Origin: Kingdonia uniflora
Taxonomy: Eukaryota > Streptophyta > Magnoliopsida > Ranunculales > Circaeasteraceae
Assembly: GCA_014058105.1 (NCBI GenBank)
Contig: JACGCM010002202.1
Location: 186,001 to 250,000, forward strand
Direction: 5' to 3'
Length of the DNA: 64,000 nucleotides
Both the position numbers and the translations under genes were made by a program. Position 1 is the first letter of the stretch. Each line of letters begins with the position of its first letter. Positions 1 through 10,600 of the stretch are shown here, piece by piece. The notes beneath the pieces were generated by a model. The model made no database searches. It had not been told where the DNA came from and saw only the letters and a list, made by a program, of their open reading frames with translations.

Positions 1-147
1 GAGAGAGGTTGTGGGTTCGAAATCTCATGGGGTTAGAAACTCAGGGTTACGGATCCCTATATAAAACTGGCTTGCCTTGCAAAAAAATATAAAAATGGGA
101 CAAGCCTCGGGTTTGAGGGAGACTCCTTTGTTGGTGATGTTGTTTGT
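1..147 (+). repeat. Possible 3' end of a retroposon, A-rich tail
   Basis: The segment ends in TGGCTTGCCTTGCAAAAAAA. This resembles the end of the LINE remnant at 1870-1905, where TTGCTTTGCAAG is followed by an A-rich tail. It is therefore probably a retroposon 3' terminus cut by the window edge. A GGTTCGAA string at about 15-22 resembles a pol III B box, but no A box is visible, so a SINE origin is not established. Confidence 0.3.
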
Positions 148-150
148 GTG

Positions 151-687
151 TTAATAGATAATGGTGGCCCCCCATCTTACTACTTCGAGCTTCGCAATTT
201 GAACTCGGGTCTTGACGCATGTGATTGTGGACTCGGTTGGGCGCGTGGGTTTGGGCTCTTCACCGACTGGGGCGGGTTTGGTTTGAGCACTTTGGGTTGG
301 GGCTTCTTTGCAGTGGGTAAGGCTTGGTTTGTGGGCCAGACTGCACGGATCGAAGGGGATCCAAGTCGGGATCACCCCTCCCACCTTACTATTATTATTC
401 ATTGCCGAAACTTCACCGTTTTCCTCAATGATAGTCGTCAGTTTTGCAGCTTTTTCATCGGCGGTTTGGAACCTCATCAGTGGGTCGGCCATACCGTACA
501 TCGGCGGGAGTTTGCTTGGGTTCTTCATCATCGTGGCCGTTAGGTGCTCATGTGAGTTGCGTTGATCTGTAACGCTTGGGACACCGAAAAATTCCTCAAC
601 GGTGTGGTGTGAGTTGGGCTGAACGTACCTATCTCCATCTTCGACAACTCGTAGGATTCGTTGGAATAGCTCGGATTGAGCGCTCAT
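151..687 (-). CDS. Unknown ORF in a minus-strand LTR element
   Basis: A 178-residue open frame of unrecognised family. It starts about 60 bases downstream of a primer-binding site (748-759) in the same orientation, where gag normally begins in an LTR retrotransposon. The N-terminus (MSAQSELFQRILRVVEDGDR) is hydrophilic and the rest is Pro/Thr/Lys-rich. I see no zinc knuckle, protease or RT motif. It may be a diverged gag N-terminus, the sole ORF of a non-autonomous element, or captured host sequence. Overlapping plus-strand frames are judged to be shadows because the minus frame fits the LTR/PBS context. The function is unknown. Confidence 0.4.
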   Translation of the reverse strand: MSAQSELFQRILRVVEDGDRYVQPNSHHTVEEFFGVPSVTDQRNSHEHLTATMMKNPSKLPPMYGMADPLMRFQTADEKAAKLTTIIEENGEVSAMNNNSKVGGVIPTWIPFDPCSLAHKPSLTHCKEAPTQSAQTKPAPVGEEPKPTRPTESTITCVKTRVQIAKLEVVRWGATIIY

Positions 688-747
688 AAGTTTTAGAGAA
701 ACTCGTGTGTTGCATTCATCTCGTCGAATTCGAAGGATTGTAAGATC

Positions 748-759
748 GCTCTGATACCA
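748..759 (-). other. Retrotransposon primer-binding site (tRNA-iMet type)
   Basis: On the minus strand the sequence is TGGTATCAGAGC, the standard plant initiator-Met tRNA PBS of copia and many gypsy elements. It lies three bases inside the putative LTR end and upstream of the ORF at 151-687. Confidence 0.8.
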
Positions 760-762
760 CTT

Positions 763-979
763 TGGTGTAAACTTATTATGCGGAAACCAATAATCAAGAA
801 GAACACTAGATTATTTAATTGAGAAAATGAATTAGGTTCTTGAGGAACCCTAATTTTATTTATTGGAACTTTCTTCTAAACAAAAACTAAATTGTTGGAC
901 CAAGTAAAGAGTGTCTCTTTATAGGAATAGAGAGAGAAGCCAACTACACGCCCGCCCTACCTAGGGATGTGCTACATCA
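763..979 (-). repeat. Short LTR (5' LTR of a minus-strand element)
   Basis: Immediately outside the PBS is a segment that can be bounded as TG...CA (about 217 bp). It contains a minus-strand TATA-like CCTATAAAGAGAC near 920. It appears to interrupt a LINE remnant that resumes at 980. The outer boundary is inferred from the TG/CA rule only; the second LTR lies outside the window. Confidence 0.5.
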
Positions 980-1905
980 GGTTGGGAGCCTTGAAGATGA
1001 GTTTTACTGGATTAAGAGTTTATCTCACAAAGAAGTGCTCTCTAAAGCCATGTCTACTGCAATTACAACTATGGTGTACCATATCTGAATCCAAAGGAAC
1101 TGTAAGGGGTCCAAAAATCATATTATTTCAGCTAGCTGCCTTACTAATCAAATCGGCACTGAAATCACTTAGAATGCAACACACTGTAACTCAGGTTGAA
1201 GACATCACTGTAACAGTTGGAACATCACTCCCTCATTCTATCACAAAAAGGTCACTCATTGTAGGTGGGGTGGGTTCCTCCTCTTGGTAATGATACTTAA
1301 AAATGCTCAATAGTCAATACTGATGGCTCTTTGAGAGACCATGGGAGATATGGGGGACTATTAGAGTGGTTGAGCCCATTTCAGTTATTACCATGAAGTT
1401 CAGGCTCTCCATAGGGGCTTGTCTATCTTCATTGCAAGGGGTCTCAAAAAACTTTGGGAAGCTACTAAACTCTTGTTCTCTCATACATTAACAAAGGTGT
1501 GAAACCTTCCTGGATATGCAACCTATGGTACAAGAAATCCATGATATTGATTGCCACTCTTGAGGTTTTCTTGCTCATACACAACTTCAGAGAAGCCAAC
1601 AAGGGGCCTGACTGCCTTGCTAATCTGCTCTAGGAATGAGGAGCTTGTTCTTTTTCCTAGTAGCTTCCCCTGCGGAGTTGGAGTTCATCATGAAAGAAGA
1701 TGCTGAGGGAAGAGTTTATTTGAGACTGTAATCTGCCATTCTTATTGTATCTTCAACCTTCCTGTTTTCATATAATTTTTGAATTTTCAGTGTTGTCTCT
1801 TGCATGTAAGGGACTCACTCCCAATGTACATTCTGTGTTAGTCTTTAATATTGTAGGGGGAATTCAACCCTAACTTGCTTTGCAAGAAAATAAAATAAAA
1901 TAAAA
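980..1905 (+). pseudogene. LINE 3' remnant (RNase H-like domain)
   Basis: The conceptual translation is broken by frameshifts, but carries hallmarks of the RNase H-like (RVT_3) tail of plant L1-type LINE proteins. These are VNTDGSLRDHGRYGG near 1312-1360 and REANKGPDCLANL near 1592-1630, followed by an FPSSFPCGVG-like end and an A-rich tail at 1888-1905. The order and spacing match the second LINE piece at 3.5-4.8 kb. The endonuclease and RT are absent, as expected of 5'-truncated LINE copies. Confidence 0.7.
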
Positions 1906-2976
1906 ACTACTTCAATTTTGCAAGAAAAAGTACTTGATATTTCCGAAAGGTTCACCATGTATCATGAGATTATCTTTCTTTTCAGCGACTCTAGATACAA
2001 AAATAAAAATAAAAATAAAAATAAACAAAGGTTAAAAAAGGCGGGATGGAAAGAAAGGGTACCGATAACACTTCACTTCGTTTAAGTTTATATATACCTT
2101 CGTAAATACATACTTATTCCACATGTTTTATTTTCCTCCATTGATATTTAGGCAAGTAACTACTTTCGTTTTTTTCCTTTTCATTTTCTAGCTTTCCCGT
2201 GTAGATCTGCAATGACAGCTCATCAGAATTCTTTCAGATTATCATATTGATAACATAAATCGACAGACATAACAGAGATTAGATTCTCATGCTAGCACTC
2301 ATATCACATTAGATATTAAGATTATCATTAACAAATGAAGTTAAGTGTTTAGATAAATATTACTCAACAGATAGCTAGTGTTTATATGCTCTTACATATA
2401 TCATATCAATCGAACTAAGGAAACGGAGAAAGTAAGGAAATGATATAATCATACAATGACATCGATCTTGTCAGAGATTTAGTGTTATGGTTTCCAGATT
2501 TTGTATCAGATTTCATAAAATGATCGACATAATGACGCACAACATAACTAAGGTCGATAATGTATAATCAGGTCATACTCTAACTTCACAAAAAGTATAC
2601 CCGAAAGTTGGCATTCCCTCAACATTGTAATCCTCAATCTCTGCACACTTTCGAAGAAACTCTCGAATATTTTCTCGAAACAGTCCCGTTAGATCGATGT
2701 GGCAACATGGATCACCGTAGTATGGGACCCATAAAGCTGTTTGCTTCTTGTTCTCTTCTTAAGGATTTCAATGTTGTTGGTGGTTGTTGCCATTAAAGGA
2801 GCTTAACTTCGCTCTAAAAAAAATTGCTTCTTTGATTTCAAAAGGGCAAGTGTGTGTTTATTGCAGAGTTGATGAGTTTCATAAATTGCCTTCTTAATAT
2901 ATAACAGCTCAGGTATAGGATTTCGAAGATGAAGCCCGACCAACAAGATGTTTGTGATACCATGTCTATAAAGAAA
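1906..2976. other. Intergenic AT-rich DNA
   Basis: No coding segment is recognised. An (AAAAT)n simple repeat lies at about 1997-2025. The longest open frame (62 codons at 2608-2796) has no recognisable features. Confidence 0.6.
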
Positions 2977-3417
2977 TGATTTTTTAGTTTATACCCCCCA
3001 CTTGGTTCCTGATAATAGTGTTTACCCCTATATTTGTTATTTATGAGGGTTTACCTTTGCCTAATGCTGACTCGGTTAAAATTTTTGTTAAGACTATTTT
3101 ACCCTCACGTGACCTTCAACTCGTTCGACTTTCAATTCGTTCGAACGACAAGAGTTTTATGACAAAAATGTCAGGGAACTTCCATCTCGTTGGAATTTTT
3201 GTCATGAAACTCTTGTCGTTCGAACGAGATGAAAGTTCCCTGAAATTTTTGTCATAAAACTCGTCGTTCGAACGAATTGAAAGTTGAACGAGTTGAATGT
3301 CACATGCTTGTCACGTGATGGTAAAATAGTCTTAACAAAAATTTTAACCGAGTCAGCGTTAGTCAAAGATCGTTGAGTAAGTGGGGGTATAAACTAAAAA
3401 ATCGATAAAAAAATCAT
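2977..3417. mobile_element. Foldback (palindromic) MITE-like element
   Basis: The two halves are inverted copies of each other. The left end reads TTTTTTAGTTTATACCCCCC, and the right end is its complement (GGGGGTATAAACTAAAAAAT). Matching internal arms include AAAATTTTTGTTAAGACTAT versus its complement near 3325, and CTTTCAATTCGTTCGAACGA versus its complement near 3265. The whole of about 440 bp can fold into one long hairpin. No transposase is present. Several TTCGAACGA palindromes sit near the centre. Confidence 0.8.
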
Positions 3418-3549
3418 CACTTTTTTGTTTGCAATAGACACATCCTCACATGCACAAATTTAGATGATACCTAATTGTATCCTCCCAATAATGTCGCAGT
3501 CGCAGGAAACTCTCATATACCCAACTTCCTAGAAAAAAATTATGAACAG

Positions 3550-4762
3550 TACTGCCTGTTTCAATTTTTCTAGTGTTATATGGGCCAACCAAATGTACTC
3601 CTGAGTAAGAAGATGTTGGCAACCAGGCACAGCTTCATCTCCTGGATGGCAATTAACAAATCTCTCAAGACTCAGGACAAGCTAATGAGGTGGGGAGTGA
3701 TTCAACATTCTAGATGCCAGTTTTGTGGTGCTGATAATGAAAATGAGGATCACATTTTTTTACTTGTGCTTATGCAAAATACATTTGGATGGAGCTGTAC
3801 GGGAAGCTGGGGTATGGAAGGGACAGTGGAACTATGGAGGAAGGGATAATCTGGAGTCTAGATCACTACAAGGATAACTATCTCAATTCACAAGCAAAAA
3901 AACTAGGTTTTAATGCTGTGATTTACTTCCTATGGAGTGAAAGAAATGAGAGACTGCATAATGGAACGAAGAGCCTTGCAGTCACAGTTTTTTACACTGT
4001 GTGCAGTGCAGTGAGAGAAAAGCTATCTTATAAAATTTATGGCATGGATGATAGCAGCTACAATAGAGATTTTGTGGACAGATGAAAGATTGATGTGAAC
4101 TGGAGAGTCCCGTGATTCAACAAATGCAAATGGAGAAGACTAGAAAAGGAAGATGTTCACATTCTTAATACAGATGGCTCTCTAAGAGAGAAAGGGAGGT
4201 ATGGAGCTGTGCTCAGGTGCAGACTCTGCTATAGTTGTTTGTGCTGAATGTTGTCCAAAGAAATCCATATCTATACATGAGGTGCAAGGAATTGACGAAG
4301 GCCTCAAGATGACCTTAAGCTGGGGTGTGAAGAAATTGTTGGTCGGATCTGACTCACAAATAGAGTTAACATAGTTAAACAACTATGTGAGCCTCCATAG
4401 GATGCTAAAGCAATCCTTAAATCTTTTCTCAACTCCATCAGCAAGTTTGAGTTCTTTGAGATAGTGCATAATTTCAGGGCAATAAACAAGGTTGCTGATT
4501 TACAGATTTTTGGGCATAAAGAAATTCTCTCCCAAAACTTCTCTACAGACCTATCTAAACTCATTGAGGATGATGCAAGTGGAAAGGAACAAGTCAGATT
4601 TATCAAGTTTTCCCTCTCTTTTTTTTGCAGTTATATTTGTAGTTTTCTTGGTGTCCAGGCACTCCTTTCTCCCTTCCTGTGGGGTGTTTAGGAGTTGTCC
4701 CCACTTATACATATGTAGTTTTAGCTTATTAATTTCTTTCATTCTCCCAAAAAAAGAACAGA
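3550..4762 (+). pseudogene. LINE 3' fragment: zf-RVT plus RNase H
   Basis: Starting near 3610 the translation reads as the zinc-binding RVT domain of plant LINE proteins (TRHSFISWMAINKSLKTQDK, then CQFCGADNENEDHIF with its Cys/His set). A frameshift near 3760-3790 moves the frame to 3789-4085 (FLWSERNERLHNG). An RNase H-like domain follows from about 4150 (NTDGSLREKGRYGAVLRC). RT and endonuclease are missing. The end lies near an A-run at 4748-4757. It is a dead 5'-truncated copy, older than or related to the 980-1905 copy. Confidence 0.8.
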
Positions 4763-4920
4763 GTGCTACCTTATTTAAAATTCATCCGAATTGCAGAAAT
4801 ATGTACCACATGCTTACGTTAAGTGTTCAATAGTAAAGATGTAAAATTCGTGTAGATTCCATTTTAATAGATGGTCAATAAAACAAAGATTCTTTTGTGC
4901 ATAAATGTTGGAAAAGTTAC

Positions 4921-5019
4921 CTCAGGGTGATCTTTCAACCAATCAACTTCTTCATTCTTCTCTTCCTTCACCTCTTTTTCTATATCGTTGTTTTCTTCAT
5001 GCTTTTTCTCTTCGAATTT
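4921..5019 (-). other. Duplicated acidic cassette exon, copy 3
   Basis: On the minus strand an acceptor (TTGCTAATAACAG) precedes a 99-nt, exactly 33-codon frame ending EEVDWLKDHPE, followed by a donor (GAG|GTAACT). It is homologous to the exons at 6296-6376 and 7113-7232, including flanking intron sequence (TACTTATATTTTAAA upstream, and a conserved stretch after the donor). It lies downstream of the stop-containing exon at 5159-5269. It may therefore be unused, alternative, or left from a duplicated neighbour gene. Confidence 0.55.
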
Positions 5020-5158
5020 CTGTTATTAGCAAACATGGCAAGGGTTCATAGTCAGCGAAAGAGTGAAAACAAAACTATGAAGGACGCTAAAAATTCTTGA
5101 AAACACCACTTTAAAATATAAGTAGGATAAACGTGAACATTCATACGTTTACGACAAC

Positions 5159-5269
5159 TTACTTCTTCTTATTGTTAGTGTTCTTCTTCTTCTTTTTGTT
5201 GATCCTCTTGCTACTAGGGCCAGCCGCAGGAGTTTGGGTGCTAAAAGTGAACTCCCAATGTGGTGGTGC
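5159..5269 (-). CDS. Putative terminal exon of the NLR: Lys-rich tail
   Basis: After a plausible acceptor (TATAAAAG, with a T/C-rich tract upstream on the minus strand) a frame of 36 codons plus TAA begins APPHWEFTFSTQTPAAGPSS. It finishes in a basic run (SKRINKKKKK ... NKKK, stop). The phase is 0, matching the phase-0 ends of the upstream exons and of the NLR main exon. The basic run looks like a nuclear-localisation-type signal, but that is inference. The exon assignment rests on splice signals and phase only, with no transcript evidence. It could instead be the end of a different gene or a chance frame. Confidence 0.4.
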   Translation of the reverse strand, partial: APPHWEFTFSTQTPAAGPSSKRINKKKKKNTNNKKK

Positions 5270-6295
5270 CTTTTATACATATTCACCAAAAGAGAAGAAA
5301 AAAAAAAGTAAGTACAAAATAGGGCGTTAAAATTAACATAAACCAAGGCCAAAACGAAGATGGAAAAGCTAAGAAGTTGGTCTTTATGTCTTTATGCCAG
5401 AGACAACTTTCTCTTTGCTTTTAGAGCTGCAAAGTTACTAGTTATTCTCTAATATTCAAGCTTATCGACCACTGTCTTTTTGAAAGAATAACATAGTTAA
5501 TCAAATCAATATTCCTTGTGGCATTTCCATGATTAGTTTAAGAAAATTTCATTTGTGAACAAAATATATTTTGGAGGACAATACAGAAAGTTCACTTAAA
5601 AGGAAAGGAAAGGAAACTGAAAGAACATGGAAAGACTTAGATTGATGACCATTTTTTGAAGCTAGAACCCCCAAGGAGAAGCCGGCTAACCTGCAAACAG
5701 TTTTGATTATTGAGGCCTTCCACACCTCTTGGTTGTTTCAAGGGGATAGTCACACTTAAAAAAATACAAGAGGATTAAATAGATTCAGTCCACAGTGAGG
5801 GCAGGCTTCCATCTTGTCGAATCTGATCTATAATGTTTAAAATATAAAAATAATGTTTTTACTCAAGATTATGCACTTAGAATTGCTGCTAATTTTTTTT
5901 ACAAGATAATCATTACAATGTAAACATCACAAACGTCTATAGACTCACTTGGAATGACTTGATCTTCCGTCGTAAATACTAGAACATCACTGAAAGGGGA
6001 TAACCGTCACATGACACGCTTATTGATCTATGTTTTTTATAAGTTTGAAAGAGGCGTCCAAGTGTCCAACATGAGGATTTCCATCATGATTATGGAATTG
6101 GACCAATTGGTACCCTAATTACAATTATCTGATTTAGAAGAAATATGAACGACATGCTTATGTTAAATGTTCAACAATTAAAATGTAGGATTCGTGATGC
6201 CTTCTATTTGAAAAATGGTCTCTTTAAGGTCCTTGTTCTTATATATGCCTTGCAGCGAACATTCAAAGGAACATTACCAGATATGGAAATATTAC
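5270..6295 (-). other. Putative NLR intron 3 region
   Basis: About 1 kb between the proposed exons. Apart from the reiterated intron segment around 6130-6295 (similar to 4795-4920), I see no coding signal. Confidence 0.35.
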
Positions 6296-6376
6296 CTCAG
6301 GATGATCGCTCAACCGATCAACTTCTTCTTTATGATTGTTTTTTTCAATCTCATTCTCTTCATTTCTCTTTTGCTG
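6296..6376 (-). CDS. Putative NLR cassette exon, copy 2
   Basis: An 81-nt, 27-codon, phase-0 segment between acceptor TTTTTACTTGTCAG and donor GAG|GTAATA. The translation is highly charged (QQKRNEENEIEKNN...) and ends EEVDRLSDHPE, the same C-terminal motif as in the copies at 4921-5019 and 7113-7232. In the proposed model it follows the 7113-7232 exon of the minus-strand NLR. Trp of the VDW motif is Arg here. No homologous domain is recognised outside this window. Confidence 0.5.
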
Positions 6377-7112
6377 CTGACAAGTAAAAACATGAAAAAT
6401 TCATAGAAACAGCATTTTAAAATATAAGTAGGAGGTGGTTTTTCCTCCCTTATCTTCAAAACTTAGTGATAAATAATTGGTGATTCGAACTCCTATCTTA
6501 TCTTGGTGTTTCTACAAATTATGGCACAATTTTGGGGTTTTTAGGGCGAGTATTTTTAAGAAAGAATCAAATTGTGGAAATTAGGGTTTCTCCATTCAGA
6601 AACTGTCTTAAGGTTAGACACAACAGTAGGCCAACCTTCAGCATTGGATTTCTTTATCTTGGTAACTTCTTTTCTGTGTCGAGTGAATGTACTTGCATCG
6701 ATAACCAAAGGTTAAGTGTTTGCATGCAAAGCACATGGGGTAGGAAGGTTACTTCAAAATAATAATTATGATCAACTGCAGTCAACGGCAGGTCAAGGCA
6801 GTATTTTGGGGTAAACTTTATTTAAGCCAACTCCGGGGGAACTCTAGATTTTGGCTAATATAGTGGGGACGAGCAAATTTGCTCTTTATTCTTTCTAGTC
6901 TTGTGAGAAGAGATGGTTATGTTGGTTAGGAAAACTCCATACTCTATGCTTTTATTTTGATTAAATTCATAATTAATTGATTTCGCCTAGTTAGTTCTAT
7001 CAGTCTTTTTTAGGTCCTTTTAAGAATTTAAATGAACATGCTCTGTATGCATTAAAAACTACCAGAGATGGACACTAAACCAACATGTATGTATTAAATG
7101 TTAGAAAATTAC
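6377..7112 (-). other. Putative NLR intron 2 region
   Basis: About 0.74 kb between proposed exons. It holds no recognised gene. The part next to the 6376 acceptor is shared with the other cassette copies. Confidence 0.35.
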
Positions 7113-7232
7113 CTCAGGATGAGCCTTCAACCAATCAACTTTTGTATTCATGCTATCTTTTTCTTTGTCACATTTTCCTTCCATTTGCTCTTCGTGTTCC
7201 CATTGTTGACTAGTACGGAAAGGCATCAATGC
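7113..7232 (-). CDS. Putative NLR cassette exon, copy 1
   Basis: A 120-nt, 40-codon, phase-0 segment. The acceptor is good (CTTTATTTTACAG|GC) and the donor is GAG|GTAATT. It encodes ALMPFRTSQQWEHEEQ..., continues as an acidic/basic mixed stretch, and ends TKVDWLKAHPE. It is the first segment downstream of the NLR main exon with matching phase. The proposed splice from TCT|GTAAGT (7700/7699) to this exon leaves a 467-nt intron containing a MITE. It is therefore the likely second exon of the NLR, subject to transcript confirmation. Confidence 0.55.
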
Positions 7233-7303
7233 CTGTAAAATAAAGTGAAAATTTAAAAAAAAAGGAAGAAGAAAAGGATAATACTTTGAAACAGCATTTT
7301 AAA

Positions 7304-7537
7304 TTTAATTTTTTAGCCTTGACCCCCCTTTAAGAACTGAAAAATATGCCTTTACCCCTTAAGTTTGCTAAGTTTACCGTGGGTAAAAACAGGGAGACTG
7401 TTAAAAAGTGTCGTCGATGGAAGTCCGAACCATTTGACTTATAGTCAAGTGGGTTTTGGGGGACAAAAGTGAATATTTAGCAAATTTTGTGGATAATACG
7501 ATTACTCAGTTCTTAAAGTCAAGGCTAAAAAAAATCC
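7304..7537. mobile_element. 234-bp MITE in NLR intron 1
   Basis: The terminal inverted repeats are TTTTTTAGCCTTGAC on the left and GTCAAGGCTAAAAAA on the right, with extended similarity (TTTAAGAACTGA / TCAGTTCTTAAA). It is flanked by TTTTAAA at 7297-7303 and 7538-7544. Paralogous intron copies at about 5108 and 6413 read CATTTTAAAATATAAGTAGG (or close to it) without the insert, so they show the empty site. It has no coding capacity. Confidence 0.8.
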
Positions 7538-7699
7538 TTTTAAAATATATAAGTAGGGGAAACATGATTATTCATACTGTTTTACTCATATTAAAGTCAG
7601 TCTGAAAAACTAGAAAGCAAACCATGTCATAAAGTCCAATGTACCAAAAATTGTGGACTCACTTGAAAATAACTCTCTCAAAACATAGAGAACACTTAC

Positions 7700-10600
7700 A
7701 GAGGGGATTGTCAAGATGAGTTGAAGTTGTGCCTTGACACTTAGGTCCTCCCATTCCAGTCTGGAAAACAATTCATCAGCGCCTATATAAAACTTTTCCA
7801 GTTTTGGTGTGCTCTGGGGATCAAAGGGGAGCCTCTTCAAATTCGGGCATCCCTCTATAGTAAGTGTCTCTAAGGAAGGGCATTCGAGGAGGATCCTTGG
7901 GTGGGAGAAGAAGCTCGAGAGTCTTGGTAGTTTCCGTAGAGACAAGTCCCTTAAACATGGCAACCTTATTGTCATGCTGCTGCCTTCTTCTAGGCACTCT
8001 ACAGATAGCTCTTCCATCTCATTGCAATCATATACATCAAATTCTTCTAATTGCACGAGACCTTGAAATATTCCAATCGGAAAGATGCACTTCAAGCCAT
8101 GACAGGAACTGATATTTAGCTTTTTTAGGTTGGAGAAGATTGGAGGTTGAAGCACTGCAATATAAGTATTTGAAACTAAATTTCGTGACCCATATTCAAT
8201 GGACGAATTAGGATGAAGCATTATTATCTCTTCCTCTTCCTCTTCCGCTATCAGTTTTATGAATGAGCTGCATTCCCATACATCAAGCTCCTCTAGTTGT
8301 TGGAATCTCTGTGCAAATGTCAGTGAAAAAAAGAGAAAGCTCGATTTTAATTCAGGGCAATTCCCCACAACCAGTACTTTAATGCTTTCGAGTCTTATAA
8401 GTGGAATGGCTCCCTCCCATATCGATATCACGCCAGGTAATTCCTCCAGCTTTATTGTTCTTAACTGGACAATGGTTGCAGACCCATCCTCAAAACCTTT
8501 CGAGTCAAATACTTTTTCTAAATTCTCACAATTTTCTATTTCAAATCCTTCCAGATTTTGAAGGTTTCTCCACAACCGCGAGGGAAGAATATTCACTAAA
8601 CGCCCACAACAACTTATCTTTAGGAGTTTCAATTTTTCGAAGGACCTTTCAACAAGGGGCCCTTTCCAGATTGCCTTCAGTTCATACACACTGAAAAGAT
8701 CCAACGTCTCCAACTGAGGGAACACAGTTACTGGAACTTGTTCCACCACATTCACAAGATATTCCACGGTGTCCGCCGACTCAATTTTGAAAGATTTCAA
8801 GTTGTGAAAGCTCTTTAGATTGAGATTTACCACTAGATCATTATCGAGACCCTCACAATCTTCTAGATCTAGAACTAGTTCATAAGTTCTGTCTACCAAA
8901 ACCTTAACCCAATCAGCAACTGGGAATGAATCTGATTTTGTGCTAATTCCAAAGCTTATACACCTTTCAAAGGCACATTTATGGGAAGGAATTATTTCCT
9001 CATTTTCTTTCAATAGCACGTTTATACAGAACTTTGTTAACTTGTCCCAGGGGCATGGTCCGATATCTGTCGATAACCATTTGGTATTTTCTAATTTCAA
9101 GTGTAGAGTAGTCAGATTAGTTAAGGATGCCACCTCAACTAAACTAGCATTATCTCCGGTGCCTTCAATCTCCCACCCGCTAAAGCTTTCCCTCATGTAC
9201 AACTCTTCCAAATTAGACAAGCTTGATATCAAGTTAGATGGGACATTTGTCAGAGGCGTTTCTGACAAGTTTAACATCTTTAGATTTGTTAATCCACTCA
9301 TTTCTTCTGGCAACCGTGAAATTCCAGTTCCTTGTAAACTAAGTATTTCGAGTGTCTTCAGAGTCCCAATAACAGATACTTCTTCTAACATCCAACAGTT
9401 GTCCAAATACAGTGATCGAAGGCAATTCTTAAGAGATGAAAGCGATTTTGGCAATGAGGAAATACCAATGTGGCTTAAATCTAAAGTTGCAAGACGTTTC
9501 ATACCTTCAAAGAAGCCATCTGGGAAATCCACCAACAACCTGTTACGTGCCAAAGAAAGAGTCACAAGTTGCGAGCATTCTGGTGTATCAGGGACCTCAC
9601 GGATATCATTACTCATTATTGACATCCGCAAGCACTTCCCTGGTTCTTTTAGTTCTGGCCATTTGTGGAGTCCCAACCCGGCTCTTAGGATTGACTCAGC
9701 TTTGTTTTCACGAGCTATCGAGATTGCAGCATCACGAATGATATCGTGCATTGTTACATAACCTTCTATGTTTCCTTTCATCCATAGACCGGAAGATATG
9801 AGTGTATCTACCATAATATGCAGATTTCCCCTTGCTTCTCTCAATGTTTCTACCTCTCCAAGCAAATCCTCCCCCATTGCATATCCTACCATCGTATCCA
9901 TGGTAAATTTGTGGTCTTCAGGAAATAAGCCGCAAAGCAAGAAACATAACTTTGTTTCGCTTGTTTCTAAGAATTTGTAGCTCAGTTTTATTGAAGCGTT
10001 AACGGGAGACATGCCGCCACACATGGACTTCTTTAGTTGTTGAATAACAGCATCCCAAAAACTCTCTTTCTTATTTCTTAAAGTTCTTGCAAGTGTAACA
10101 ATCGCTAAAGGCAACCCATCACATTCATTAGTAATTTCCTCGGACATCTTACACAGGGCATCTGAGTCTACATCACCCACTTCCTGTCGAAATAGCTCTA
10201 GTGAATCCTTCTTTGATAGTACCTTGACAGCAATGTTTTTTGTGGTTCCCATCAAGTTGCATACATCCAAACTCCTTGAAGTGATTATCACTTTGCAAGT
10301 GTTTACACTGACCTCGTCAAGGTCTATTCCCACATCACTTAATTCCAATCTCGTCCATAGATCATCAAACATTAGAAGGATACTTTTTTCATGCCTCAAT
10401 CTCGCCGATAGTCTTGCGGCCCTTGCTGATATGTTTTCTTCTTCAATTTTCATACCCAAGCTCCCTGCGATCTGTGCTTGGATTCCTCTTAAGTCAGGGT
10501 GTTGAGAAACCGTTGCCAACACAACCTTATCAAAAAGCTTAGTTTTTTCCACTTGTTTGCGTATTTCATTCATCAAGGTCGTTTTCCCAACCCCTCCCAT

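Noticed and set aside
15..24. B-box-like GGTTCGAA suggesting a tRNA or SINE
   Set aside because: No A box, no cloverleaf arms; similar strings occur throughout this window as part of the TTCGAA motif family.
8940..9761. A 273-codon open frame on the plus strand
   Set aside because: It lies wholly antisense to the LRR part of the NLR and has no recognisable domain; it is a compositional shadow.
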